From contig DXFO01000054.1 of NCBI GenBank assembly GCA_019114415.1, forward strand, positions 1 to 54,027: a DNA stretch of 54,027 nt. The letters are read 5' to 3'. The position numbers were made by a program, and so were the translations under genes. Below the pieces are notes generated by a model. The model was not told the DNA's origin and did not search any database. It saw nothing but the letters and a program-made list of their open reading frames with translations. Of the stretch, positions 41,425 to 49,884 are shown one piece after another. This DNA is from Candidatus Gemmiger faecavium. Its GTDB lineage: Bacteria; Bacillota; Clostridia; Oscillospirales; Ruminococcaceae. Numbering within the stretch: the first letter of the stretch is position 1; each line of letters starts with the position of its first letter.

Positions 41425-41826
41425 TTACTGTGCCGTTTCTTTCTTTTCTTCCTGATCGGCGCCGTCCTTCTTGACAAGAGCGGCCAGCTTGTCCACCAGC
41501 TCCGGCAGTGCGTTGATGGCATTGTCGATGGGCGAGACATGCTCCGCCAGCTGCACCGTGCGCACCGTACCGTCCTTGACAATAAGGAACGCGATGGGCG
41601 TGATGGACACGCCTGCACCGGAACCGCCGCCGAACATTTCCTTGGTGGACTTGGCGCCGACATCGGAACCGCCGGAAGCGAAGCCCATGGTCACTTTGGA
41701 AACCGGAATGATGGTGGTGCTGCCATCAAGAGTGATCGGCGTACCGATGATCGTATTGGCATCCGCCATCTCACGGATCTTTTCGACGGTAGACCCCATC
41801 AGGCCCTGGACAGGATGTTCTGCCAT
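41425..41826 (-). CDS. gerW: Spore protein GerW (YtfJ)
   Basis: A 133-residue protein of the YtfJ/GerW family, found in the spore inner membrane region and needed for some germinant responses in Bacillus. It has the N-terminal STVEKIREMADANTIIGTPI, IIPVSKVTMGFASGGSD, the glycine-rich GGGSGAGVSITPIAFLIV and a charged C-terminus. GGAGGAG precedes the ATG. It follows DUF2953 and precedes rluB, the usual clostridial order. Confidence 0.93.
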   Translation of the reverse strand: MAEHPVQGLMGSTVEKIREMADANTIIGTPITLDGSTTIIPVSKVTMGFASGGSDVGAKSTKEMFGGGSGAGVSITPIAFLIVKDGTVRTVQLAEHVSPIDNAINALPELVDKLAALVKKDGADQEEKKETAQ

Positions 41827-41895
41827 ATAAGTCTCCTCCTTCAGAAAACGGCCGCCCTCGCGGCTGCCGCTGTAAACTGGTTTGGATTTTATGAA

Positions 41896-42654
41896 TTATT
41901 TTGCATCGGCTGTCGCTGCCGTATTCTTTCTTTTGCGCGGTGCAGATGTACGTTTGACCCTGCGCCACAGCGTCAGAATGATCGATGCAACTATTATATA
42001 CATTCTTGCTGTGATTTGGCAAGAGAAACAGCGTTCTTTCCTGCGCTCTTCGGTAAAATCCGGTTCCAGGCGGAGTTCTTCCGCCTTAACATCCACAAGA
42101 TCCTCCAATATTGCCCACGCTGTGTTGCATGCTCCCGCCAGCGCACCGTACGCGATGGCGGTCGCCGCGGCATCATCTGCCGTGACTGTCCAGACGATCC
42201 TGACCTTGCGGACTTTGATCCGGCTGAGAAGGAGTTTTCCCGGCCCTTTAGCCCAGTTCGTCAGGACACGGATGTATTTTGTCGGATTCCCCATGATGTT
42301 CTCATACAGGCTGTCGCCCTCGTCAGGAGGCGGCTCTTTGGGAGAAGGTTTCGCCGGCTGCTCCGCGTCCGTTTTGGGTTCGCCCTGCTTTTCCGCTTCC
42401 TCTTTTTCCGGCCCATTGCCTTCCGTTCGGGAGGGTTCGTCCGGTTTGTCCGTACCTCTTTCCGGCTTTTCTTTTTTGGGGAGCGGCGGATAAAAACGTC
42501 TGCGCAGAGGCCCAGCGGTCAGCCAGACCTCGGTCACCTGTTCCTTCCAGGAAATTTGGACTCCCGCCGGCAGCAGCAGAATCCCACAGGCAATGACGAC
42601 CACTGCCAGGATCACGATGCCCAGGATTTGCAGAATCAACAAAAGGATATTCAT
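41896..42654 (-). CDS. DUF2953 membrane-anchored protein
   Basis: A 252-residue protein with one N-terminal membrane segment (about residues 4-30) and a long Pro/Glu/Lys-rich charged linker (about 58-112). The DUF2953 C-terminal region follows, with VRKVRIVWTVTADDAAATAIAYGALAG and ARMYIIVASIILTLWR. The family is regularly found between scpB and ytfJ/gerW in clostridia; its role is unknown but the position links it with sporulation. The ATG overlaps the end of scpB by four bases. Confidence 0.85.
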   Translation of the reverse strand: MNILLLILQILGIVILAVVVIACGILLLPAGVQISWKEQVTEVWLTAGPLRRRFYPPLPKKEKPERGTDKPDEPSRTEGNGPEKEEAEKQGEPKTDAEQPAKPSPKEPPPDEGDSLYENIMGNPTKYIRVLTNWAKGPGKLLLSRIKVRKVRIVWTVTADDAAATAIAYGALAGACNTAWAILEDLVDVKAEELRLEPDFTEERRKERCFSCQITARMYIIVASIILTLWRRVKRTSAPRKRKNTAATADAK

Positions 42655-43238
42655 GGACGGATCTCCAACTGCTCAGCCACGGTTTTGTCCTGCGGTTCCT
42701 CGGCGTCCGGCTCCGGACCGGAGGGTTCTTCCTCATGCAGGGGCGGCAGATCCGCCAGGCTCCCCAGTCCGAATACCCGCAGGAATGTGTCCGTAACGCG
42801 GAAACTGACCGGTTTTCCTGGCAAATCCAAACGTCCTGCTTCCTCGATCAGTCCTTTATCCAGGAGCTTTGCTACCGTGGACGAAGAATCCACGCCGCGG
42901 ACCTGTTCAATGAAGCTGCGGGAAACCGGCTGATTGTAGGCAATGACCGCCAGTACTTCCAGGGCCGCGGGAGAAAGCGGCGCATTGCGCCGGGTATCCA
43001 GAATGCGCTTGACGACCTCGCCATAATAAGGGCGGGTGGCCATCTGCCAGCGATCCTCAAAGTTCAAAAGAACCATGCCGCTGTCGCGCTCATCATATTG
43101 TTTCTGCAGCTTTTCCAGCAGTATCTGGGTCTGAATGGGTTCGGCGTGCAGTGCGTCCGCAAGGCGTTCCAGCTCCACCGGTTCGCCATGAGCAAACAGC
43201 ATGGCTTCCAATGCGCCGATTCGCTGTTTCTCATTCAT
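42651..43238 (-). CDS. scpB: Segregation and condensation protein B
   Basis: A kleisin-associated winged-helix protein that works with ScpA and SMC in chromosome condensation. The 195-residue protein has ALEAMLFAHGEPVELERLADAL, APLSPAALEVLAVIAYNQPVSRSFIEQVRGVDSSSTVAKLLDKGLIEEAGRLDLPGKP and the FLRVFGLGSLADLPPL end, then a variable acidic tail. The ATG at 43238 is preceded by AAAGGAG and lies eight bases inside scpA. Confidence 0.95.
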   Translation of the reverse strand: MNEKQRIGALEAMLFAHGEPVELERLADALHAEPIQTQILLEKLQKQYDERDSGMVLLNFEDRWQMATRPYYGEVVKRILDTRRNAPLSPAALEVLAVIAYNQPVSRSFIEQVRGVDSSSTVAKLLDKGLIEEAGRLDLPGKPVSFRVTDTFLRVFGLGSLADLPPLHEEEPSGPEPDAEEPQDKTVAEQLEIRP

Positions 43239-43962
43239 TTTGCATCTTCTCCTTTCGATCTCTGCGGTGGGTGCAGTCAACATGCAGGTCACCTTCTCCC
43301 CCCACCTGTACACGGCCAGCGCGGATCAGTTCCAACAGCGCCAGGAACGTAGCCACGTTGGTGCTGCGGGTTTGTGTCTTGTCGAACAGCTGTCCCATTT
43401 TGGACAAAGAACCGCGGATCAGTCCCCGCAGCATATGAATGACCCGGCTCGACACCGAGACAAACGGCGCGGTCACCAACGGTTCAAAGCGTTCCTGTGT
43501 GGGTTTGCGCTTGCGCTGGCTGCGGCCCATCAGGTTATACCATGCCTGTACCAGGCGCTCCGGGTCATGACGGCGGGTATACTCCGCCGCCCCGACCAAA
43601 GGTTGCGGCTGACGCACCGCCGTAAAAACATCCCGTGCACGGCCGCCCAGCTGTGCAGCAACCGCCTTGCAGGTACTGTACTCGATCAATCGGCCTGTCA
43701 GCTCAGCCTTCATGCGCTCGGCTTCCGGGCTGCGCGGCAAGAGCAGTGCGCTCTTCATCTGGACCAGCTTGGCCGCCATATCGATAAATTCACTGGCCAC
43801 ATCCATACGGTCGCTTTGCAGTGTATTGATGACTGCGGTATACTGATCGATCAGCTGCATGATATTGATGTCATACAGGTTCATTTTATTTTTGCTCACC
43901 AGATACAGCAAAAGATCCAGCGGGCCTTCAAAATCTTCCAGTTTGAAGGTCAATGCCTCCAT
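43231..43962 (-). CDS. scpA: Segregation and condensation protein A
   Basis: The kleisin subunit of the SMC-ScpAB complex. The 243-residue protein has the ScpA N-terminal signature TFKLEDFEGPLDLLLYLVSKNKMNLYDINI, EFIDMAAKLVQMKSALLLP, and the C-terminal winged helix with VATFLALLELIRAGRVQV. The ATG at 43962 has GGGGAG eight bases upstream. The frame is open to 44061 through the protease gene but shows no similarity there. Confidence 0.94.
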   Translation of the reverse strand: MEALTFKLEDFEGPLDLLLYLVSKNKMNLYDINIMQLIDQYTAVINTLQSDRMDVASEFIDMAAKLVQMKSALLLPRSPEAERMKAELTGRLIEYSTCKAVAAQLGGRARDVFTAVRQPQPLVGAAEYTRRHDPERLVQAWYNLMGRSQRKRKPTQERFEPLVTAPFVSVSSRVIHMLRGLIRGSLSKMGQLFDKTQTRSTNVATFLALLELIRAGRVQVGGEGDLHVDCTHRRDRKEKMQNE

Positions 43963-44005
43963 GTAATGCTCCCCTATTCCTTCAGTATGGGCATTGTGTG
44001 CCCGA

Positions 44006-44647
44006 TCAGGCGATAAACGCCGTTGCCGCATCCAGAATCTGCCATACGGCATTGCCCACAACCGACAACGGATAATTCAGCACGCCGAAAACCGCAGCCA
44101 GCAAAACAACAATCATAATCTGCCGTTCATACCGCATTGCCTTAAAATAGTACTTCTGCGGCAAAAACAGCAGTATGATCCGGCTGCCGTCAAACGGAGG
44201 GATCGGCAGCAGATTGAATACCGCCAGACTGACGTTCATAGATATCATATAATATAGAAGGCGGTACAGCAGCACCGGCAGCGAAAGCCCAAACCATACG
44301 GCAAGCAGTTTGTAAACCACCATGGACACAAACGCCAGCAGCAGATTGGCGATCGGTCCCGCCGCAGCAGAGATGGCCATGCCTGTTTTCGGATTTTTGA
44401 AGCGGTCCGGACGAATGCCTACCGGACGTGCCCAGCCGACTCCTGCAAAAATCATACAGATGCCGCCCATCAGGTCAAAATGCCGGCGAGGGTCCAGGGA
44501 CAGCCGCCCCGCATTTTTTGCGGTGGGGTCTCCAAGACGCCAGCTGACCAGTGCATGTGCAGCTTCATGGAACGGAATTGCAATGAGCATGACCACCGCG
44601 CGCAGAAGGTACGCAACCAAAACGCTCGGCCCCAACAGCCCTCCCAT
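44006..44647 (-). CDS. Site-2-protease-type zinc metalloprotease (M50 family, YwhC-like)
   Basis: A 213-residue membrane metalloprotease with about five hydrophobic segments. The first contains the zinc-binding HEAAH near residue 28. The third zinc ligand is in NLLPIPPFDGSR near residue 152 (the LPIPPxDG form of the family). It has no PDZ domain. Such proteins cleave membrane-embedded substrates. The ATG at 44647 has GGAGG ten bases upstream. First gene of the operon leading to scpAB, gerW and rluB. Confidence 0.9.
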   Translation of the reverse strand: MGGLLGPSVLVAYLLRAVVMLIAIPFHEAAHALVSWRLGDPTAKNAGRLSLDPRRHFDLMGGICMIFAGVGWARPVGIRPDRFKNPKTGMAISAAAGPIANLLLAFVSMVVYKLLAVWFGLSLPVLLYRLLYYMISMNVSLAVFNLLPIPPFDGSRIILLFLPQKYYFKAMRYERQIMIVVLLAAVFGVLNYPLSVVGNAVWQILDAATAFIA

Positions 44648-44686
44648 ATCTTTTTCCTCCGTATTTAGATCATAGATAATCAGTTT

Positions 44687-44715
44687 ATTATATCGTAATT
44701 TGCTCTGACGTACAA
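44687..44715 (-). promoter_or_regulatory. Sigma-A promoter of the protease-scpAB-gerW-rluB operon
   Basis: On the minus strand TTGTAC (44715-44710) and perfect TATAAT (44692-44687) are 17 bases apart, 40 bases before the ATG. Confidence 0.75.
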
Positions 44716-44827
44716 GACACTTGGCCGTTTCCTGCCACAAAATATGGGAGTTTGGTGGGATTTCAGCCCGCAAATGCGCCGTCCGCACAATTTTTTGACA
44801 AACTTTTTAGTAAATATAAAAAACCTC

Positions 44828-44856
44828 TTGCATTTTTCTTTCGGATTTGCTATGAT
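44828..44856 (+). promoter_or_regulatory. Sigma-A promoter of rpmB
   Basis: TTGCAT (44828-44833) and TATGAT (44851-44856) are 17 bases apart; the start would be near 44863, just before the AAAGGAGG ribosome binding site. A TTGACA at about 44795 has no -10 at a proper distance. Confidence 0.75.
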
Positions 44857-44887
44857 AGTACAGCTACTTAAAGGAGGTGCAAGCAGA

Positions 44888-45076
44888 ATGGCCAAATGTG
44901 CATGCTGTGGCAAGGGTGTCACGTTCGGTATCAAGGTATCCCACTCCCATCGTCGGAGCAATCGTACCTGGAATCCCAATGTCAAGCGCGTAAAAGCTAT
45001 CGTGGATGGTTCCCCGAAGTATATCTACGCCTGCACCCGCTGCCTGCGTTCGGGTAAGGTTACCCGCGCTGTCTGA
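44888..45076 (+). CDS. rpmB: 50S ribosomal protein L28 (zinc-ribbon form)
   Basis: A 62-residue ribosomal protein with RSNRTWNPNVKRVKA, the L28 core. It has two C-x2-C pairs (CACC near residue 4 and CTRC near residue 49), so this is the zinc-binding form. AAAGGAGG lies about ten bases before the ATG. It has its own promoter and a strong terminator and stands as a single gene. Confidence 0.96.
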   Translation: MAKCACCGKGVTFGIKVSHSHRRSNRTWNPNVKRVKAIVDGSPKYIYACTRCLRSGKVTRAV

Positions 45077-45092
45077 TCTGGATGGAAGAAAT

Positions 45093-45120
45093 GCCGGTCA
45101 CAAAGGTGACCGGCTTTTTC
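45093..45120 (+). terminator. Terminator of rpmB
   Basis: GCCGGTCAC (45093-45101) and GTGACCGGC (45106-45114) form a perfect 9-bp stem with a four-base loop, followed by five T. Confidence 0.9.
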
Positions 45121-45194
45121 TGTGCACTTTTGCATGTATCCCAAAGGTAAAGCCATCCCCAGGTCGTTTTATTAAGGAAAGGAGCTGCTTTGCC

Positions 45195-45368
45195 ATGTTG
45201 CCGCAGGACCCTGTTATTCTATTGAGTTACGTCAACACCAAACTGCGTGACCGCGACCATACTCTTGAGAACTTCTGCTCATTTGAGGATGTCGATCCGT
45301 CGGCTTTGTGCGAACGCCTGGCGGAGATCGGTTACACCTACGACAGCAACCGCGGGCAGTTTGTCTGA
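45195..45368 (+). CDS. DUF4250 small protein
   Basis: A 57-residue soluble protein beginning MLPQDPVILLSYVNTKLRD and ending in IGYTYDSNRGQFV. This is the pattern of the DUF4250 family, which is widespread in Clostridia and of unknown role. AAAGGAGC lies upstream of the ATG. The gene stands 60 bases before the ATP-grasp gene on the same strand. Confidence 0.88.
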   Translation: MLPQDPVILLSYVNTKLRDRDHTLENFCSFEDVDPSALCERLAEIGYTYDSNRGQFV

Positions 45369-45428
45369 GCTGTACTGACGCCTCCGCATTCCGGGGTGTC
45401 GGTACATTCTTAAAGTGAGGGAAGAATC

Positions 45429-46622
45429 ATGAACTTTATTTTTGTGTCTCCGCATTTTCCAAAAAGTTATTGGAATTTCTGCGACCGTCTGCGCCGCAAC
45501 GGAGTGAACGTGCTGGGCATTGGCGATGCCCCGTACGATACCATCCCCGAGGAACTGAAAGCCAGCCTGACCGAGTATTATCGTGTGGACGACCTGTCCG
45601 ACTACGACGCCATGGTGCGAGCCGTAGGATATTTTACTTTCCGGTACGGCAAGATCGATTGGCTGGAGAGCAACAACGAATACTGGCTCGAGATGGATGC
45701 CCAGCTGCGCACCGATTTCAATATCACCACCGGCGCACAGAATGATTTCATTGCCCGCATCAAGTACAAAAGCCGCATGAAGGACAGCTACCGCGCCGCA
45801 GGTGTTCCGGTGGCCCGTCACCATATGGTATCCACACTGGATGCTGCCAAGAAATTCATTGCGGAAGTGGGATACCCTGTCATCGTCAAGCCGGACAACG
45901 GCTGCGGCGCAGAAGCCACTTACAAGCTGAAAAATCTTGAAGACCTCAAGGCTTTTTATGCGCATCTTCCGCAGGTACAGTATATTATGGAAGAGTTCAT
46001 TGACGGCACCATCGTCAGCTTTGACGGCGTAGCTGACAGCCATTGTGTACCGCTGTTCTATACCAGCAACTACTTCCCCACCCCCATCATGGACATCGTG
46101 AACACCGGCGGTGACCTGGCTTACTGGGTCCAGCGCGAAGTTCCGGAAGCCCTGAAAGATGTCGGCTTCCGCACCATCAAGGCCTTTGGCGCCAAAAGCC
46201 GTTTCTTCCACTGTGAGTTTTTCCAGCTCAACAGCGACAAATCCGGCCTTGGCAAAAAAGGCGACTTCGTCGCCCTGGAGGTCAACATGCGGCCGGCTGG
46301 CGGCTATACTCCCGACATGATCAACTTTGCCAACTCGGTAGATTGCTATCAGGTCTGGGCCGATATGATCTGCTACGACCAGGTCATTCACGAGGACATG
46401 AACGGTCCCAAGTTCTTCTGTGTCTATGCCGGACGCCGTGACGGGGTTCAGTACAAGCACACGCATGCCGAGATCCAGGCCCGCTACGGTGCCGCCATGA
46501 AAATGTGCGACCGCATGCCCGATGCCCTCGCGCTGGACATGGGCAATCAGATGTATGTTGTCAACGTAGCCACCGCCGAGGACCGCGACGCCTTTATCCA
46601 CTATGTTCTGGAACGCGCATAA
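45429..46622 (+). CDS. ATP-grasp enzyme of unknown substrate
   Basis: A 397-residue ATP-grasp protein, the fold of carboxylate-amine/thiol ligases. An N-terminal pre-ATP-grasp part (about 1-110) is followed by the ATP-binding region, with YKSRMKDSYRAAGVPVARH, GYPVIVKPDNGCGAEATYKL (the phosphate-binding loop) and YIMEEFIDGTIVSFDG. The metal-binding end has FVALEVNMRPAGGYTPDMINFA. It most resembles carbamoyl-phosphate-synthase-like and carboxylate-amine ligases. The substrate is unknown. The esterase-like gene at 48224-48985 may be functionally linked. A perfect bidirectional terminator follows. Confidence 0.85.
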   Translation: MNFIFVSPHFPKSYWNFCDRLRRNGVNVLGIGDAPYDTIPEELKASLTEYYRVDDLSDYDAMVRAVGYFTFRYGKIDWLESNNEYWLEMDAQLRTDFNITTGAQNDFIARIKYKSRMKDSYRAAGVPVARHHMVSTLDAAKKFIAEVGYPVIVKPDNGCGAEATYKLKNLEDLKAFYAHLPQVQYIMEEFIDGTIVSFDGVADSHCVPLFYTSNYFPTPIMDIVNTGGDLAYWVQREVPEALKDVGFRTIKAFGAKSRFFHCEFFQLNSDKSGLGKKGDFVALEVNMRPAGGYTPDMINFANSVDCYQVWADMICYDQVIHEDMNGPKFFCVYAGRRDGVQYKHTHAEIQARYGAAMKMCDRMPDALALDMGNQMYVVNVATAEDRDAFIHYVLERA

Positions 46623-46644
46623 CGGTTCCTTTTCCATCCAAACG

Positions 46645-46689
46645 AAAACCCGCCCGGAAGGCTGTACTCAAGCCTTCCGGGCGGGTTTT
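46645..46689. terminator. Bidirectional terminator
   Basis: A perfect inverted repeat with 19-base arms (46645-46663 and 46671-46689), A-rich outside on the left and T-rich on the right. It separates the convergent ATP-grasp gene and the DUF6056-like gene. Confidence 0.9.
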
Positions 46690-46702
46690 ATGCGTTATGG
46701 TG

Positions 46703-48196
46703 TTATTGCTGAGGTTCTTCCACGTACACCGATTCTTTGCCGTAGTATTCCGTCAGCCCCCAGTTGTCTGGGCCGGGAGTCACATCGCTGAAGAACAGGA
46801 GCGCCGGGCGTTCCTCCTCCGTCAAGGGCCGGATCACCGCATTGGTGACCTCCGAGTCAGCCAAGATTGCTTCCCGTTCATCCAATGCCGCGGCATAAGC
46901 CTGGGGTGTGCCATTGGCCAGTTCCCACGCCGCTTCCAGGCTGGTTGCGAAGCGGTTGTCCAGACCTTCTTTTACAGTATGGCCGCCGATACAGGCGATG
47001 CACAGAACCAGCGCAGAACCGATGACTACCCCCTGCTTGAAAGTCAGCCCCGAAAAAGCAAACCGCTCCCCCGCTTTTCTGATACGGACCAGCCAACCCA
47101 GGAATACCGCCCAGCTGACCAGCAAGCCGATCAGGAAGTTGATCCACACCACATTGATGAGCCGTCCCGGCCCGATGCCGCCCATGGTGTAAGAAGGCAG
47201 CCAGATCATGCCCCAGACCAACAAAAAAGTGAGTGCTGCGGGAAGCCACGGACAGCGAAATGTCTCCGGGGGAATCTCCGGATTCCGGACAAGTCGCAGA
47301 AACAGAGGGGTAAACAACAGCAGCAGGCAAATCAGCGGAAGATCCATCCAGCGAAGGATGGAAAGCGCCGCAAGAATAAAGCTTTTGATGATTGCTTCCG
47401 GCATGGAGGCAGAAGAAAAACCGGACATGCGGACCTGCGTTCCCGGCGAGGTCATGTTCAGATACAGCCCGCCCAAACAGACCAGCAAAGGTGCAACGGG
47501 CCAGGCCATCTTTTTGCGCGCAAAGGCGACCACGGCAAAAGCAAGCAGCATCAGGGCCAACAGGATCACCACATGGTGACCGCCTGCAATCAAAGCGCAC
47601 AACACGCAGCCAAGCAGTGTAAACAGGACTTTAACGCCGGGGGACTTGGCGGTATATGTCCGCACCAGCAGTGAAACAAGAAGCATGGTCAGCGCAAAAA
47701 ACGGAATATAGTTCATCGCGCCGTTGTACCAGTAAAGGCCTTCCACCTGATTGGGCATTCCCTGCACCACGGCGAAGGTAAACATCAGCGCAGCAAACAG
47801 AACCGGCGCCCGCCTGCCGGGCCAAAAACGTCCCAGGAGCGCCGAGGAAAGTCCCCATGCTCCCACAAACAACAAGCCGACAACCAGAACCGTTGTCACG
47901 GCATACCACTGTCCCCCGAAAATCGCGGGCTGCAATGCCAGAAGGAAAGCCGAGACATAAAGACCCTGCCAGTTGTTGTAAAAGTAGAGGTCCGTCTCAA
48001 GAGCCGCATTCAGGACTCCGCCCCAGTCGGCCCCCGACTTTACCGCCGCATAAGTCTGTGCCGCATAAACATAGTCATCCGCCGAAGGACGGTTATACAG
48101 TGCCACCACAAAAACCGGAATTAGCACAACAAGCATCAAAACGCCCAGAACACGGCGCAGCCGCCGCCCGGTCGCCTCGTCTTGAAATAAATTCAT
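46703..48196 (-). CDS. DUF6056-like polytopic membrane protein 2
   Basis: A 497-residue membrane protein with about eleven hydrophobic segments. A motif PSADDYVYAA follows the first segment, then FYNNWQGLYVSAFLL, as in the protein at 35519-36937 (IADDFTFAY, YMEWTGR). The C-terminal part of about 90 residues is hydrophilic, probably extracytoplasmic. The layout is that of GT-C-like glycosyltransferases or the DUF6056 family. GGGGAG lies before the ATG. Last gene of the deoB-ydcF-esterase run. Confidence 0.65.
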   Translation of the reverse strand: MNLFQDEATGRRLRRVLGVLMLVVLIPVFVVALYNRPSADDYVYAAQTYAAVKSGADWGGVLNAALETDLYFYNNWQGLYVSAFLLALQPAIFGGQWYAVTTVLVVGLLFVGAWGLSSALLGRFWPGRRAPVLFAALMFTFAVVQGMPNQVEGLYWYNGAMNYIPFFALTMLLVSLLVRTYTAKSPGVKVLFTLLGCVLCALIAGGHHVVILLALMLLAFAVVAFARKKMAWPVAPLLVCLGGLYLNMTSPGTQVRMSGFSSASMPEAIIKSFILAALSILRWMDLPLICLLLLFTPLFLRLVRNPEIPPETFRCPWLPAALTFLLVWGMIWLPSYTMGGIGPGRLINVVWINFLIGLLVSWAVFLGWLVRIRKAGERFAFSGLTFKQGVVIGSALVLCIACIGGHTVKEGLDNRFATSLEAAWELANGTPQAYAAALDEREAILADSEVTNAVIRPLTEEERPALLFFSDVTPGPDNWGLTEYYGKESVYVEEPQQ

Positions 48197-48223
48197 TGTA
48201 TTCTCCCCTGTCAGGCACGGTTC

Positions 48224-48985
48224 TTACGCCGGGCCCAGGATGTTTTCCAGGAAGTAGGGCCACTGACGCTGCCACCACGGCCAGTCATGGGAGACATCCG
48301 TACCCCAGATATCCACCCAGGGATGAATGTCCTTGCTTTCCAGAATGTCCCGCAGTTCCAGCGTGGAGGCAAGCAATTTGTCCTCCCATGCTCCCTGGCC
48401 GCAGCACATGATAAACTTGTCGGCCTGATCGTACAGCTCTTTGTAGGGATGATCCTTGGGGAAATTGCGCATATAATCGCAGGGACTGTTGCGGTAAACC
48501 AGGTCATCCATATAATCGCCGAAGAATTCTTTGGCCGTGTAAATCCCGCTCAGTGCAATGGTACCGTTGAAAAGGTCCGGGCGGCGCAGATAGAAGTTGA
48601 CCGCATGGCCCGCACCAACACTAGCACCACCCACAAGAATGCGGCCCGTGTGGTCCGGTCCCTGTTCACGGTTGATTTCCAGAACGCGGGGAACCAGTTC
48701 TTCACAGATATAATTGTACCAGCGTTCCTGCATTTCAATCCGGGGACGTTTGGGGCCGGGAGCATCCCAGCTTTCTCCGTCGATGCTGTCGGCACAGAAA
48801 ATCTGCAGTTTGCCCGCATCGATCCAAGGCGCTGCGATATTGCACATCCCGAAATTTTCCCAGTCAAAAAAGCGCCCGCCCTGGCAGGGAAAAATCAGGA
48901 TTGGCCGTCCCGCGTGGCCAAACACCTTGAATTCCATATCCCGGTCAAGATACCGGCTGTATTCCTTATAATAGCGGATCTGCAT
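48224..48985 (-). CDS. Alpha/beta-hydrolase of the esterase family
   Basis: A 253-residue protein with the esterase-family layout: PILIFPCQGGRFFDWENFGM near residues 28-48, GGASVGAGHAVNF with the nucleophile serine (GASVG), and a likely catalytic histidine in DVSHDWPWWQRQWPYF near the C-terminus. No signal peptide. Its substrate is unknown. Proteins like this are often neighbours of the ATP-grasp type at 45429-46622 (recollection, not checked). AAGGAG lies before the ATG. Confidence 0.82.
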   Translation of the reverse strand: MQIRYYKEYSRYLDRDMEFKVFGHAGRPILIFPCQGGRFFDWENFGMCNIAAPWIDAGKLQIFCADSIDGESWDAPGPKRPRIEMQERWYNYICEELVPRVLEINREQGPDHTGRILVGGASVGAGHAVNFYLRRPDLFNGTIALSGIYTAKEFFGDYMDDLVYRNSPCDYMRNFPKDHPYKELYDQADKFIMCCGQGAWEDKLLASTLELRDILESKDIHPWVDIWGTDVSHDWPWWQRQWPYFLENILGPA

Positions 48986-49047
48986 TTCTGCAACAGCTCC
49001 TTACCCTATTGTTATTCCTGTTCCAAAACGCCCGAAAGCATCTCGGA

Positions 49048-49884
49048 TCATTTATAAAAGAACTTTTTATTCAGGCTCAGCAAACCAACCATGGCATGCA
49101 TAGCCCCTGACTGCGAGGTCTTAAACACCCAGTAGTACAGCACCGCCAAAACTTCCCGCAGATAGCACGGCAGCACGCTCAAAAAGGAGATTCCTGCCGG
49201 AAGGGCATTGGCCTGTTCAAACCCCGCGCGACGGGCGTACTCCCCCGCACGGTAGCAGTGAAAGGCGTTGGTCACATAGACAATGGGGGTGTCCTCCGCC
49301 ATACCGTGATCCAGCAGGATCTGCCGGGCAAAGAGAAAGTTTTCCTCCGTAGAGGTCGACTTGGTCTCCTGCAAAACACGGGAAGGATCCAGACCCTTTT
49401 CAATCAGATAATCCCGCATGGCCTGACCTTCCGGGACGGTCTCGTCCCTTCCCTGGCCGCCGGTGGTAATGATCAATGCATCCGGATGTTCACAGGCATA
49501 CTCGTACGCCTTGTCCAGCCGGTATCGCAAAAGCAGGCTGGGCCGGTCACCGCGCAGTCCCGCGCCAAGCACCACGACCACCTGTTCATTGCCTGTCGCA
49601 AGGTTTGTATAGCCGCTCACTGACACGAACACCAGAAGCGCCGCGTAAACCAGCACTCCTGCCAAAAGAACCATGCCAATGACACGCCCAACACCCGTAG
49701 AGAACCAGCGATTGATCGGTCTATACCAGACCGAATACCCCACCGTTGCGGCAGTCAGCAGCCAGACCAGCAAATTGCCCATGTTGAAGTTGCTCATGAA
49801 CACCAGGCCAACGGAATAAGCGGTCAGTGCAACGGCAATGATCCGAATGATGGTCAATATCACGGTATTCCTCACTGTGTTCAT
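49048..49884 (-). CDS. YdcF/SanA-family membrane protein (DUF218)
   Basis: A 278-residue protein with three N-terminal membrane segments (about residues 7-30, 36-52 and 64-90) and a DUF218 domain outside or inside the membrane. Motifs are VVVLGAGLRGDRPSLLLRYRLDKA, LIITTGGQGRDETVPEGQAMRDYLIEKG, and ESTSTEENFLFAR-like KSTSTEENFLFAR. ElyC and SanA of E. coli, in the same family, affect wall precursor use. Its start directly follows the deoB stop (TGAATG), so the two are translationally coupled. Confidence 0.9.
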   Translation of the reverse strand: MNTVRNTVILTIIRIIAVALTAYSVGLVFMSNFNMGNLLVWLLTAATVGYSVWYRPINRWFSTGVGRVIGMVLLAGVLVYAALLVFVSVSGYTNLATGNEQVVVVLGAGLRGDRPSLLLRYRLDKAYEYACEHPDALIITTGGQGRDETVPEGQAMRDYLIEKGLDPSRVLQETKSTSTEENFLFARQILLDHGMAEDTPIVYVTNAFHCYRAGEYARRAGFEQANALPAGISFLSVLPCYLREVLAVLYYWVFKTSQSGAMHAMVGLLSLNKKFFYK

